Shown here: positions 1 through 5,749 of the stretch, piece by piece
Position numbering within the stretch: the first letter of the stretch is position 1
How the letters are laid out: each line of letters opens with the position of its first letter
Assembly: GCA_009705675.1 (NCBI GenBank)
Contig: WLSX01000035.1
Location: forward strand, 1 to 5,749
Reading direction: 5' to 3'
Source: Actinomycetota bacterium
GTDB lineage: Bacteria > Actinomycetota > Actinomycetes > Nanopelagicales > Nanopelagicaceae
Length of the DNA stretch: 5,749 nucleotides
Notes under the pieces: generated by a model
Seen by the model: only the letters and a program-made list of their open reading frames with translations
Database searches by the model: none
Told to the model about the DNA's origin: nothing
Translations under genes and position numbers: made by a program

Positions 1-1
1 A

Positions 2-832
2 GATGGTCGAAATCTTGAGTACTTATGTAATGGAGCGATAAATAAATCAGCAATAATCCTTCATGCCGGCACAACCCAAGATATAACGGGTTGGCAAACC
101 TGGCTTGATTACTTTGCATCACAAAATGTATTTGCATTAGCAATTGGCCGCAGTGGATATGCCGGCAGTAGTAAAAAAGTTGGTCGAATAACACTTGATA
201 TTGCCTTAGATGTTGCCGAACTCTCCTCCGCTTTAGGGATTACTAAGTTTGTAAATATCGGCTTATCAGGTGGTGGTCAACATGCAATTGCCACCGGTCT
301 TGATCCAAGAAGTGCTGGTGTTGTAACTATTGGTAGTTTGGCGCCATATGTTGAGTTAGGTAATGATTTTTATAACGGTATGCAACAGGCAGATCTTGAT
401 GAATATAGTGATGCGATTAAGGATATTAATTTATTAATCAAACGTTTTCAATCATGGCAAAACCAAGATCTAACACAGACAATTGGTGGTGCGCAGCTAA
501 GTGAGAATGACCAAAAGGCATCTGATCAGCCAACCTGGAAATGCATTATGCAATCATGTGAATTCACTATGTCACAAGGTTGGGAGTGGGTGGCAGATGA
601 TTACAGCTCTTATTTAAATCCGTGGGGCTTTGATCCTAGGGATGTGAAGGTGCCAACAGTTATTTGGCAGGGTGGTTTAGATAAAAATGTACCTAAGCAA
701 CATGGCATCTGGCTTGCTAAACATATGCCTAACGCCCGCCTTGAACTTAAAGAGGATGAAAGCCACTTAGGTATTTACGTTAATTATGAAGTAGATATTA
801 TGGAAAGTGGGATAGCGCTTCTATCTAGCTAG
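2..832 (+). CDS. alpha/beta hydrolase, 5'-truncated by the window edge
   Basis: The frame is open from base 2 to the TAG at 830-832 (276 residues seen). Canonical alpha/beta-hydrolase landmarks appear in order. HAGTT (bases 62-76) sits where the HGTP oxyanion-hole loop belongs, followed by an RSGYAGS segment like the family's RPGYGGS. The nucleophile elbow is GLSGGG, with the serine codon at 266-268. The acid is probably the Asp of GGLDKNVP (680-682), and the catalytic His lies in ESHLG (764-766). Between elbow and acid is a helical cap with a run of acidic and Trp-containing segments. The full triad predicts an active esterase/hydrolase-type enzyme, probably cytosolic, since no signal peptide or membrane segment is visible. 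The substrate cannot be told. A TTG at 338 could open a shorter frame, but it would discard the oxyanion loop and nucleophile, so the true start lies upstream, probably by only about 10 residues. It converges on the large minus-strand gene. Confidence 0.88.
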   Translation, partial: DGRNLEYLCNGAINKSAIILHAGTTQDITGWQTWLDYFASQNVFALAIGRSGYAGSSKKVGRITLDIALDVAELSSALGITKFVNIGLSGGGQHAIATGLDPRSAGVVTIGSLAPYVELGNDFYNGMQQADLDEYSDAIKDINLLIKRFQSWQNQDLTQTIGGAQLSENDQKASDQPTWKCIMQSCEFTMSQGWEWVADDYSSYLNPWGFDPRDVKVPTVIWQGGLDKNVPKQHGIWLAKHMPNARLELKEDESHLGIYVNYEVDIMESGIALLSS

Positions 833-862
833 TTTAAGGACGTAGATTTATTGGTAGTAATT

Positions 863-877
863 TTCTAAAATTTAGAA
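863..877. repeat. AT-rich perfect inverted repeat between convergent genes
   Basis: TTCTAAA and TTTAGAA are exact inverted complements separated by a single A. The repeat lies 31 bp after the hydrolase stop and about 70 bp past the stop of the large minus-strand gene. It could be a weak bidirectional transcription-end structure. However, the stem is nearly all A:T, only a 5-bp stem with a 5-nt loop can form, and no clear U-tract follows on either strand. It is not a canonical rho-independent terminator. Confidence 0.3.
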
Positions 878-944
878 TCAGGTAGAGATCAAATATTATA
901 CAACTATTAGTCACCAAGTAGGAGGTTCGAGTCCTCATAACCTT
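876..944 (+). pseudogene. possible degenerate tRNA (T-arm-like fragment)
   Basis: Bases 922-936 read GAGG-TTCGAGT-CCTC, a 4-bp stem with a loop matching the tRNA T-loop consensus TTCRANY. The fifth T-stem pair (921/937) is a G-A mismatch. Upstream, TCAGGTAGAG (878-887) resembles the end of a D-arm, and 892-895/905-908 can form a 4-bp stem (AATA/TATT) in roughly the anticodon-stem position. No acceptor stem can be paired, U33 is absent and no CCA follows, so this is not a functional tRNA. It may be a decayed tRNA or the 3' remnant left by an integration event, or it may be chance. Confidence 0.2.
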
Positions 945-947
945 CGA

Positions 948-3900
948 CTATTTTACGCCGATCTCAACTCTTCGATTTAATGCCAAGCCAGTAGAAGTAT
1001 TCGAGTCTGCGACTGGATTAGAATATGCGTTACCACTTGTAGTCACATTAATATCAGTTCCTTTAAGTTGTTGCTCCAAATATTTTGCAACAGCACTAGC
1101 GCGGTTATCTGATAGTTTTTTATTGTTAAAAGTTGCGCTACCTTTTATATCAGTGTGACCAGTCAAATCAATCTCGGTAAAGCCGTGCTCCTTAATGACT
1201 ATAGCTGTTTGCTTAATAATATTTTTTGCAGAATTTGTTAACTTTGAAGAACCAGATGCAAAGTTAACATTAGCAAGTGCATACCGCTCAAGCTCTAGTA
1301 ATACCTGAGCCTCGCTCACGACTCCGCTTGTATCGATCATTTCTACAGTAACTAAATCTTTAGGTCCAATGATTGCCTTTACTTTTATCTGACCTATTGC
1401 ATTGATTGTGGAGACCGTTGGCACACCGTTAACAAGAATTGTTTGTACAATCATATTAGTAGTGTTTTCCATCTCAATCATTTGCATAACTGGAACAATT
1501 TTATCTAATTGAATCACTTTTGGTACAACTATATTCATTACCTTGCCAGATATTAATCTTAATGGTTTTGAATCATTGACAATCGTGCTTGGTGTAAAAC
1601 TACCTCCGGAAGAACCGCTAACAGGTGAACCGGCTGTAGATGTTCGCCATTTTGCTTCAAATTGAACTGAAATGTTTCCGACTTTGTAGGTACTACCAGC
1701 AGCAACATCATTTGTACCATCACTCCAAGTATCAAATGTAAAACCAGTTCTAGTTAACTCTGATCCAGAGGCTACTATAAAAGATTCATCTGTTTGGTGG
1801 TCTGGCTCAATAGGCAGTTGGCCAGTACTACCAGGGGCAATATAACTTACAGAAAGGTAGCTGTTACGTATCCATCTTGCGGTTAAAATAACATTAGTAG
1901 TTCCCATCGCTACCGAATCGCCACCTTGAAAATTTGAAGTACCATCGCTCCAGCCATTAAACACCAAGTCGCTCTTAGTCAATCCTGTTCCCATCGACAA
2001 TGTAAAAACATCCCCCGTTATATGATTTGCCTCAGTTGGCAGTGTGCCAGCGCCACCATTTAAGTCATAAGTTACCGAGTATGTAATTGCCGTCCACTTA
2101 GCGTTGAATGTTTGAGCAGATGTGCTCATTGTTTGCGTGGAACTAGCGAGTAATAATGTGGCAGCATCTGTACTGGCTGTCCACCCGGTAAAACTAAAAC
2201 CAGGATAAGAAAAACCAGATGATGTAGGAAGTACAAAAGTCTGCGTATTTGATTTATTTAGTTGAGCTGGCGCATCTCCAGATCCACCATTTAAATCGAA
2301 GGTAACTGTACGAGTAATCGGAGTCCAAACTGCGGTAAGAACAGTGTTGGTGTCACTCATAGTATAAGTAGATCCCGGTGCATAGGTACTACTGCCATCA
2401 CTCCATGATGAAAAGGTGTTCTCTGAAAGTGATAAGCCAGTTGAAGCTGCAACGGTAATCGTATCCAAATAATTTTTATTTATTAACTGGGTGGGAAGTG
2501 CTCCGGCAGTTCCGGCTATACTTTGATAAGTTACCGTGTAGTTAATTGCTACCCATTGTGCATATAAATTGAGGTCACTAGTAAAGGAATGGTTTGCGCC
2601 GTCGGTAAATTCAGTACCAGTTCCACCTGGTTCTGATGTCCACTTGCTCCATGTATAGCCAGTCCTGGTAAACATTTTGGCCCTAAGGGCTGTTGTTGTA
2701 TTTGTTGTTTGACTTGCAGTTACATCAACGCCGTAATTTGAGTGAAAAATTACACTAAAGTTTCCAGCAATTTTCCAAACTGGATACAAAGTCAGTGTTA
2801 AATTATTTGAAAATGCTATGACCGCTGAATCATTATAGGTAACTGCCCCACCATCGGTAGTTGACCAACCACCGAAAACATATCCAACTCGACTTATAGT
2901 CCCCGTACTTGCCGCATTTAAAGTTACTGATGAGGCTGGACCGGATGAACTCTGTGCAGCTTGAGTACCTACACCATTTGATCCAGCGTTATATGTAATT
3001 GAATAAGTATTTGCAACAAACGAAGCCGATTGAGTTATTGCACCGGTAATATTTAAATCAGTTCTTGGATTAGTAGTTGAGCCATCACTCCATGAAGTGA
3101 AGTGATAACCACTTGCTGCAACTGCAGTTATCGCTGCTGCATTAGACCCATGGTTAACGGTTTGTGAGGCGGTTCCAGTTAAGGAACCATTAGCACCTGC
3201 TGCATAAGTTACAGCATATGTTTTAATTGCAAATGAAGCAGTTTGAGTAATATTGCCTGTAACATTTAAATCTGTTCTTGGATTAGCAGTTGAGCCATCA
3301 CTCCATGTTGTAAATGCATAACCGGTATTTGGAGTAGGGGTAACTGAAGTTCCAGATGTTCCATTAGCTACGGTTTGTGTTGCCGTTCCGGACAAAGTTC
3401 CATTAGCGCCTGCCGAATATGTAAGCGTGTAAGTAACTGGGGTAACTGTAAAAATTCTTTCAACCAAAGATGCTGCTGCATAAGTTCCATTTCCAGGTTG
3501 AGTTGCGCGAACCTGACAACTTCCGGTTGCAATTAAAATAATATTTAGAGAGGAAATTGTGCAAATATCTAATGTATATGATGTTAGTAAAACGGTAAGA
3601 CCAGTTCCAGTTGTCGTCGCACTCGACGCGATAGTTTTCGGATTTGGATTTAATACTTGCGTACCTGGGTCTGCAAAAGTTATGGTCTGTGGGGTACCTG
3701 CTCCTATATTAAACGTCTGCTCAACCTGAGGAGCTGCAGCATAGGTTCCATTTCCAGATTGACTAGCTCTTACTGTGCATTGACCTTCAGCGACTAAATT
3801 AATTGTTAACCCAGTAATTGTGCATATGCCTGTGGTTGTTGAGGTGAGTGAAATCGTAAGTCCGGAAGTAGCCGTTGCACCTGATGCATGCGTGCCAGCT

Positions 3901-5096
3901 GTAATTAGCTTGGAACCCGGGTTATTAAATGTAATGGTTTGAGACTGGGCGGTTACCGTATAAGTTAACGTGTTGGCATTTGTGCTGTAAACCAAACTGT
4001 CATTAACTTTAAACTTAAAATTACCGGACGATGTAGCACTTATTCTTAACTTATTTAGATTCACATCAGCGATGGTTATAGGCTGATTTAACGTAACATT
4101 TGTCCAAACTCCGCTAGATAAAATCTGAAGCGCACCACTGGTTGGTAGCTGAGTAATTTGGACTTGAGTAAATGGGTTGCTATCTGTGTCTGCATAGGTA
4201 CCAAAATCAGAGATAGAGATAATTGTATTAACGCCACTACTTATGTTTTTGGTTGTATTAGTTGACGTTGGAGGTGAATTATATGGATTAGCCACACCTG
4301 TCGGTGCAGGTGTTGGCCAAGTTGCCGGACCAAAGCCAATTCCAAAATATGCCGTACCAAGTTTGCCTCCACCAACTGCAATATCAAGTTGTGACAAGGA
4401 TAAGTACTCTACCTCTACTTGATCTTGTGGAACGCTATTGTTATTTGTTGACTCTGATTCAGTTGAAGTAAATTTTACTAATGGTGGAGCAAGATTGCTC
4501 ACAGTAACTTTAGTGTTTGATGTTAAGTAGTACTTTTGAAAACCTGAAAATGATGTGTATTGATCCCCATAATCAAGATCGATTGAAAAAACTTTTAAAT
4601 TCTTAAGTACAACTGGGGTACCACTACCAACTATCGTGTAACTACCACTTTCATAAAAAGCAAACCTAAAGACAACCTCTCCCTTTTGGTTTGCTGAACT
4701 TCTATCAATTTGAAAATAATCTGTTTTAGTAGGACTGGTCGCGCTTCCTTGTGAGTCATAATCGCTAATAACAAAATTACTTGATCTAAGAGTTGTGACA
4801 ACCACATCAACGGTCACGCTATCAACAGTTGCAACCTTATTATAACGAACTACATCATTTACGTTTTTGCCTACATCGGATGCTACTTTTCCGGATGGTA
4901 TAGCGGTAACTGGCCAATATTTACCAGCTGTAAAATCAGTTTTAGATGTCACCGCAGTCGTGTGGTTAAAATTAAAAGTTGATGTTGCTGCATCTAGCGT
5001 TAATGTTGCTGCTTGTGCTGGAATTGAAAATGAAATCGATGTAAAAATTAATGCAATACTTGTAGCTAATGCTTGAAGATTTAGATTGCGTGTCAT
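948..5096 (-). CDS. secreted InlB-repeat surface protein with C-terminal OmpA-like peptidoglycan-binding domain
   Basis: This 1382-aa product starts at ATG 5094-5096 and stops at TAG 948-950. Domains (residues from this start): signal peptide 1-29; unrecognised beta-rich region 30-269; cadherin-like module 270-382; two Ig-like modules 386-465 and 470-551; two divergent InlB B-repeats 556-624 and 627-695; six InlB/Listeria-Bacteroides-type repeats 697-1151, most ending in W-containing AKW/AQW/AVW-like strands; Gly/Ser linker 1152-1169; unassigned segment 1170-1269; OmpA-like domain 1273-1382. The protein is very Ser/Thr-rich and has four cysteines, all in the Ig-like pair. There is no LPXTG and no hydrophobic C-terminus. 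Likely role (inference): an exported adhesin or stalk held non-covalently on peptidoglycan; the ligand is unknown. A GTG at 5157-5159 would add 21 residues in front of the signal peptide. The ATG is preferred because the basic MTRN n-region then begins the signal and GGGA lies 8 nt upstream. It has its own promoter downstream of the MFS gene. Confidence 0.93.
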   Translation of the reverse strand: MTRNLNLQALATSIALIFTSISFSIPAQAATLTLDAATSTFNFNHTTAVTSKTDFTAGKYWPVTAIPSGKVASDVGKNVNDVVRYNKVATVDSVTVDVVVTTLRSSNFVISDYDSQGSATSPTKTDYFQIDRSSANQKGEVVFRFAFYESGSYTIVGSGTPVVLKNLKVFSIDLDYGDQYTSFSGFQKYYLTSNTKVTVSNLAPPLVKFTSTESESTNNNSVPQDQVEVEYLSLSQLDIAVGGGKLGTAYFGIGFGPATWPTPAPTGVANPYNSPPTSTNTTKNISSGVNTIISISDFGTYADTDSNPFTQVQITQLPTSGALQILSSGVWTNVTLNQPITIADVNLNKLRISATSSGNFKFKVNDSLVYSTNANTLTYTVTAQSQTITFNNPGSKLITAGTHASGATATSGLTISLTSTTTGICTITGLTINLVAEGQCTVRASQSGNGTYAAAPQVEQTFNIGAGTPQTITFADPGTQVLNPNPKTIASSATTTGTGLTVLLTSYTLDICTISSLNIILIATGSCQVRATQPGNGTYAAASLVERIFTVTPVTYTLTYSAGANGTLSGTATQTVANGTSGTSVTPTPNTGYAFTTWSDGSTANPRTDLNVTGNITQTASFAIKTYAVTYAAGANGSLTGTASQTVNHGSNAAAITAVAASGYHFTSWSDGSTTNPRTDLNITGAITQSASFVANTYSITYNAGSNGVGTQAAQSSSGPASSVTLNAASTGTISRVGYVFGGWSTTDGGAVTYNDSAVIAFSNNLTLTLYPVWKIAGNFSVIFHSNYGVDVTASQTTNTTTALRAKMFTRTGYTWSKWTSEPGGTGTEFTDGANHSFTSDLNLYAQWVAINYTVTYQSIAGTAGALPTQLINKNYLDTITVAASTGLSLSENTFSSWSDGSSTYAPGSTYTMSDTNTVLTAVWTPITRTVTFDLNGGSGDAPAQLNKSNTQTFVLPTSSGFSYPGFSFTGWTASTDAATLLLASSTQTMSTSAQTFNAKWTAITYSVTYDLNGGAGTLPTEANHITGDVFTLSMGTGLTKSDLVFNGWSDGTSNFQGGDSVAMGTTNVILTARWIRNSYLSVSYIAPGSTGQLPIEPDHQTDESFIVASGSELTRTGFTFDTWSDGTNDVAAGSTYKVGNISVQFEAKWRTSTAGSPVSGSSGGSFTPSTIVNDSKPLRLISGKVMNIVVPKVIQLDKIVPVMQMIEMENTTNMIVQTILVNGVPTVSTINAIGQIKVKAIIGPKDLVTVEMIDTSGVVSEAQVLLELERYALANVNFASGSSKLTNSAKNIIKQTAIVIKEHGFTEIDLTGHTDIKGSATFNNKKLSDNRASAVAKYLEQQLKGTDINVTTSGNAYSNPVADSNTSTGLALNRRVEIGVK
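951..1280 (-). other. OmpA-like (OmpA_C / MotB type) domain of the adhesin
   Basis: Residues 1273-1382 carry the family signature in order: VNFASGSSKL, a helix, then TGHTDIKG, LSDNRASAV, a Gly turn, NPVADSNTSTG and the terminal NRRVEI. In structurally studied OmpA-like domains the Asp of GHTD and the Arg of the xxRAxxV helix bind the diaminopimelate part of peptidoglycan. Both are present here (Asp1316, Arg1332). This end of the protein should therefore sit in the cell wall with the repeats projecting outward. That arrangement makes sense in a monoderm, whereas in a diderm it would trap the protein in the periplasm. Confidence 0.92.
1644..3008 (-). repeat. six InlB B-repeat / Listeria-Bacteroides-type modules
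   Basis: Residues 697-1151 are six tandem 71-80-residue modules: DNA 2769-3008, 2550-2762, 2322-2546, 2094-2315, 1872-2084 and 1644-1862. Each starts with a Y-x-V-T-Y/F-like strand; several continue with DLNGG or similar, have a GY/F-x-F-x-x-W centre, and end in a W-containing strand such as YAQW, NAKW, TARW or EAKW. The modules are well diverged from one another. Three of them share the WSDG turn with the preceding divergent repeats. This beta-grasp-like repeat family is typical of bacterial surface adhesins and serves as a spacer or binding stalk. Confidence 0.85.
3012..3431 (-). repeat. tandem pair of divergent InlB B-repeats
   Basis: Two modules of period 71 residues (213 bp) lie at 3225-3431 and 3012-3218. 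By my count about 43 of 71 residues are identical. Shared landmarks are AGANG near the start, GY-x-F-T, WSDGST and NPRTDLN before a TQ-x-ASF end. The DNA core is more alike than the protein average: 3051-3093 and 3264-3306 match at 41 of 43 bases, pointing to a fairly recent duplication or gene conversion. Confidence 0.85.
3444..3941 (-). repeat. two Ig-like modules with paired cysteines
   Basis: Residues 386-465 and 470-551 are two copies of a module opening QTITF-x-x-PG and closing with GNGTYAAA and V-E-x-x-F. Each contains two cysteines 15 residues apart (425/440 and 512/527), and these are the only cysteines in the protein. The pattern fits Ig-like repeats of bacterial surface proteins in which the two central strands are joined by a disulfide. 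The disulfide is inferred, not seen. Confidence 0.8.
3951..4289 (-). other. cadherin-like / VCBS-type module of the adhesin
   Basis: Residues 270-382 include ISDFGTYADTDSNPF, a V-x-I-T-x-LPTSGALQ strand, a short G-x-W turn, and LNQPITIADVNLNKLRI before a final beta segment. This order (xDFxxxDxD, ITxLPxxGxL, ItxxdixxxxLxF) is that of the cadherin-like Ig fold repeats of large bacterial adhesins, where the D-x-D acidic turn often binds calcium. Only one copy is present. Confidence 0.7.
5010..5096 (-). other. Sec signal peptide of the adhesin
   Basis: Residues 1-29 show a short n-region (MTRN), a hydrophobic core rich in Ala, Leu and Ile, and an AQA motif ending at residue 29 followed by ATL, a standard signal peptidase I site. 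There is no lipobox cysteine and no twin arginine. The mature protein would begin at Ala30. Confidence 0.85.
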
Positions 5097-5104
5097 CGAT
5101 AAAA

Positions 5105-5108
5105 TCCC
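5105..5108 (-). promoter_or_regulatory. Shine-Dalgarno supporting the ATG start of the adhesin
   Basis: On the minus strand GGGA lies 8 nt before ATG 5094-5096. It is a modest match, but its spacing is better than anything in front of the alternative GTG at 5157-5159, where AAGG ends only about 2 nt before the codon. The site overlaps one arm of the small hairpin at 5106-5119. Confidence 0.5.
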
Positions 5109-5119
5109 ATTGCGATGGG
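5106..5119 (-). promoter_or_regulatory. leader hairpin covering the Shine-Dalgarno
   Basis: In the minus-strand RNA, CCCAU and AUGGG form a 5-bp stem closed by the tetraloop CGCA. The 3' arm holds the GGG of the likely Shine-Dalgarno, so the hairpin could lower translation. A second AUGGG lies farther up the leader (5191-5195) and could compete for the same CCCAU arm. The stem is short and may be fortuitous. Confidence 0.3.
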
Positions 5120-5248
5120 GAAATAGGATCTTTATGGGTGAAAATCGGGGTGAAATCACACCTTAAGAATAACCCCCCCTGAGGGAAATACCCATTGGGA
5201 GAGGCAGTATCAGTAGGAGATTTACGCCCGTAAGCGCGAGATTAATGA

Positions 5249-5278
5249 ATTATAGAAATTTCTGAGAAATTAAATCAA
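5249..5278 (-). promoter_or_regulatory. sigma-70-type promoter of the adhesin gene
   Basis: On the minus strand TTGATT (5273-5278, 4 of 6 to consensus) and a perfect TATAAT (5249-5254) are separated by 18 bp. The -35 element overlaps the TGA stop of the upstream MFS gene. Transcription would begin near 5242, giving a leader of about 145 nt before the ATG. The adhesin can therefore be transcribed independently of the transporter gene. Confidence 0.65.
5254..5271. promoter_or_regulatory. candidate operator: overlapping palindromes in the promoter spacer
   Basis: AATTTCTGAGAAATT (5257-5271) is a perfect 7-bp inverted repeat around one base. It overlaps the 10-bp palindrome AGAAATTTCT (5254-5263). 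Together they fill the spacer between the -35 and -10 elements, a usual position for a repressor site. The sequence is AT-rich, so chance palindromy is possible, and I do not recognise a regulator family for it. Confidence 0.3.
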
Positions 5279-5749
5279 CTTCTAAGGTTAGAACCAATCT
5301 TGCCAAAATAAACCAAAGCAAACATTGCACTACCGGCGATAAGTAAAGCGGTAGTAATTGAGGTTAATTGCACTACCCAAGCCAGAATGGTTTTTGATAC
5401 AAATATTATGGCGGTATTAATAAAGCTTAATTGGGCAACTGCAATTGCATTTTTACCATTTGATAATCGCCCGGCAATTGAGAAGAAGATTGGGGAAAGG
5501 GCGGAGGAACCTAAACCTGCAAGTAAGAAGCCAAAAAAAGCCAAAGCAAATGCAATTGATTTATGGTTATCAACAATTAGTGTGGATGAGATCAACATTG
5601 AGGTGAAGCCAACTCCGCCTAATACCCCACCAGTTTTAATCCAAAACCGCTCACTTTGATGGGTTAGTGCCCAACCAATTGAGTAGCGGCCAATGATTAA
5701 ACCAATTAAATAAACAAGGTAACAAAGAGTTGCAACTGAAGCACCCATC
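5275..5749 (-). CDS. MFS transporter (YbjJ-like), C-terminal part only
   Basis: The 157 residues from the right edge to the TGA at 5275-5277 are strongly hydrophobic. Segments at about 5-24, 38-58, 64-93 (long enough for two short helices), 101-125 and 129-149 match helices 7-12 of a major facilitator protein. GRYSIGWAL after the first segment resembles the MFS loop following helix 7/8. FLLAGLGSSALSPIFFSIAGR resembles the GLG-x-x-x-x-x-P-x-x-FS-x-AGR segment of YbjJ-type inner-membrane transporters. The ATG at 5746-5748 is most likely internal, because half a transporter would be missing, so the gene continues past the window. The substrate is unknown. The stop codon overlaps the promoter of the downstream adhesin, and no terminator separates the two genes, so some read-through is possible. 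Confidence 0.82.
   Translation of the reverse strand, partial: MGASVATLCYLVYLIGLIIGRYSIGWALTHQSERFWIKTGGVLGGVGFTSMLISSTLIVDNHKSIAFALAFFGFLLAGLGSSALSPIFFSIAGRLSNGKNAIAVAQLSFINTAIIFVSKTILAWVVQLTSITTALLIAGSAMFALVYFGKIGSNLRS

Noticed and set aside
338..832. Shorter 164-residue hydrolase starting at TTG 338
   Set aside because: The same frame is open to base 2 and encodes the oxyanion loop and the nucleophile serine upstream of this TTG, so it is an internal codon of a longer gene.
895..900. TATAAT on the minus strand in the convergent region
   Set aside because: No -35 element lies at a usable distance and no minus-strand gene starts downstream within the window.
4867..5076. Plus-strand open frame of 69 codons
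   Set aside because: It lies entirely antisense to the signal-peptide and N-terminal region of the adhesin, with no recognisable domain; it is a shadow.
5136..5155. GGGTGAAA repeated twice, resembling the GGGGUGAAUC motif of c-di-AMP riboswitches
   Set aside because: It is on the strand opposite the adhesin transcript, and the rest of the riboswitch consensus is absent.
5181..5200. C- and G-runs in the leader as a terminator for the MFS gene
   Set aside because: Only 3-4 bp stems can form and no U-tract follows; the run is in the adhesin leader, downstream of its promoter.
5387..5659. Plus-strand open frame of 90 codons
   Set aside because: It is antisense to the MFS gene; its Lys/Pro/Ala-rich translation is what reversed hydrophobic codons produce, and no family is recognisable.

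Overview
The window is AT-rich (about 40% GC by eye) and holds three protein-coding genes, two of them cut by the window edges. The best reading of the host is a low-GC monoderm bacterium, possibly a small-genome freshwater actinobacterium. This rests on three things: an actinobacterial-looking alpha/beta hydrolase, a YbjJ-like MFS transporter, and a secreted adhesin ending in a peptidoglycan-binding OmpA-like domain. It is inference, because no rRNA or other marker gene is present.

Layout. Positions 2-832 (+) are most of an alpha/beta hydrolase whose first few residues lie off the left edge. Positions 833-947 are a short convergent intergenic region with an AT-only inverted repeat and a tRNA T-arm-like fragment. 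Positions 948-5096 (-) are one very large gene for a secreted, repeat-built surface protein of 1382 aa. Positions 5097-5274 are its leader and promoter region. Positions 5275-5749 (-) are the C-terminal half of an MFS transporter that runs off the right edge.

The large gene dominates the window. Its product has a Sec signal peptide, an unrecognised beta-rich N-terminal region, a cadherin-like module, two Ig-like modules each with one cysteine pair, two 'divergent' InlB B-repeats and six InlB/Listeria-Bacteroides-type repeats. A Gly/Ser linker, an unassigned 100-residue segment and an OmpA-like peptidoglycan-binding domain follow. It has no LPXTG motif and no C-terminal membrane anchor, so the OmpA domain is the probable wall anchor (inference) and the repeats form an extended stalk.

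The adhesin gene has its own good promoter (TTGATT, 18-bp spacer, TATAAT) that overlaps the stop codon of the MFS gene, and a leader of roughly 145 nt. A palindrome sits in the promoter spacer and a small hairpin covers the likely Shine-Dalgarno. I see no functional link among the three genes. No CRISPR array, insertion sequence or intact RNA gene was found.
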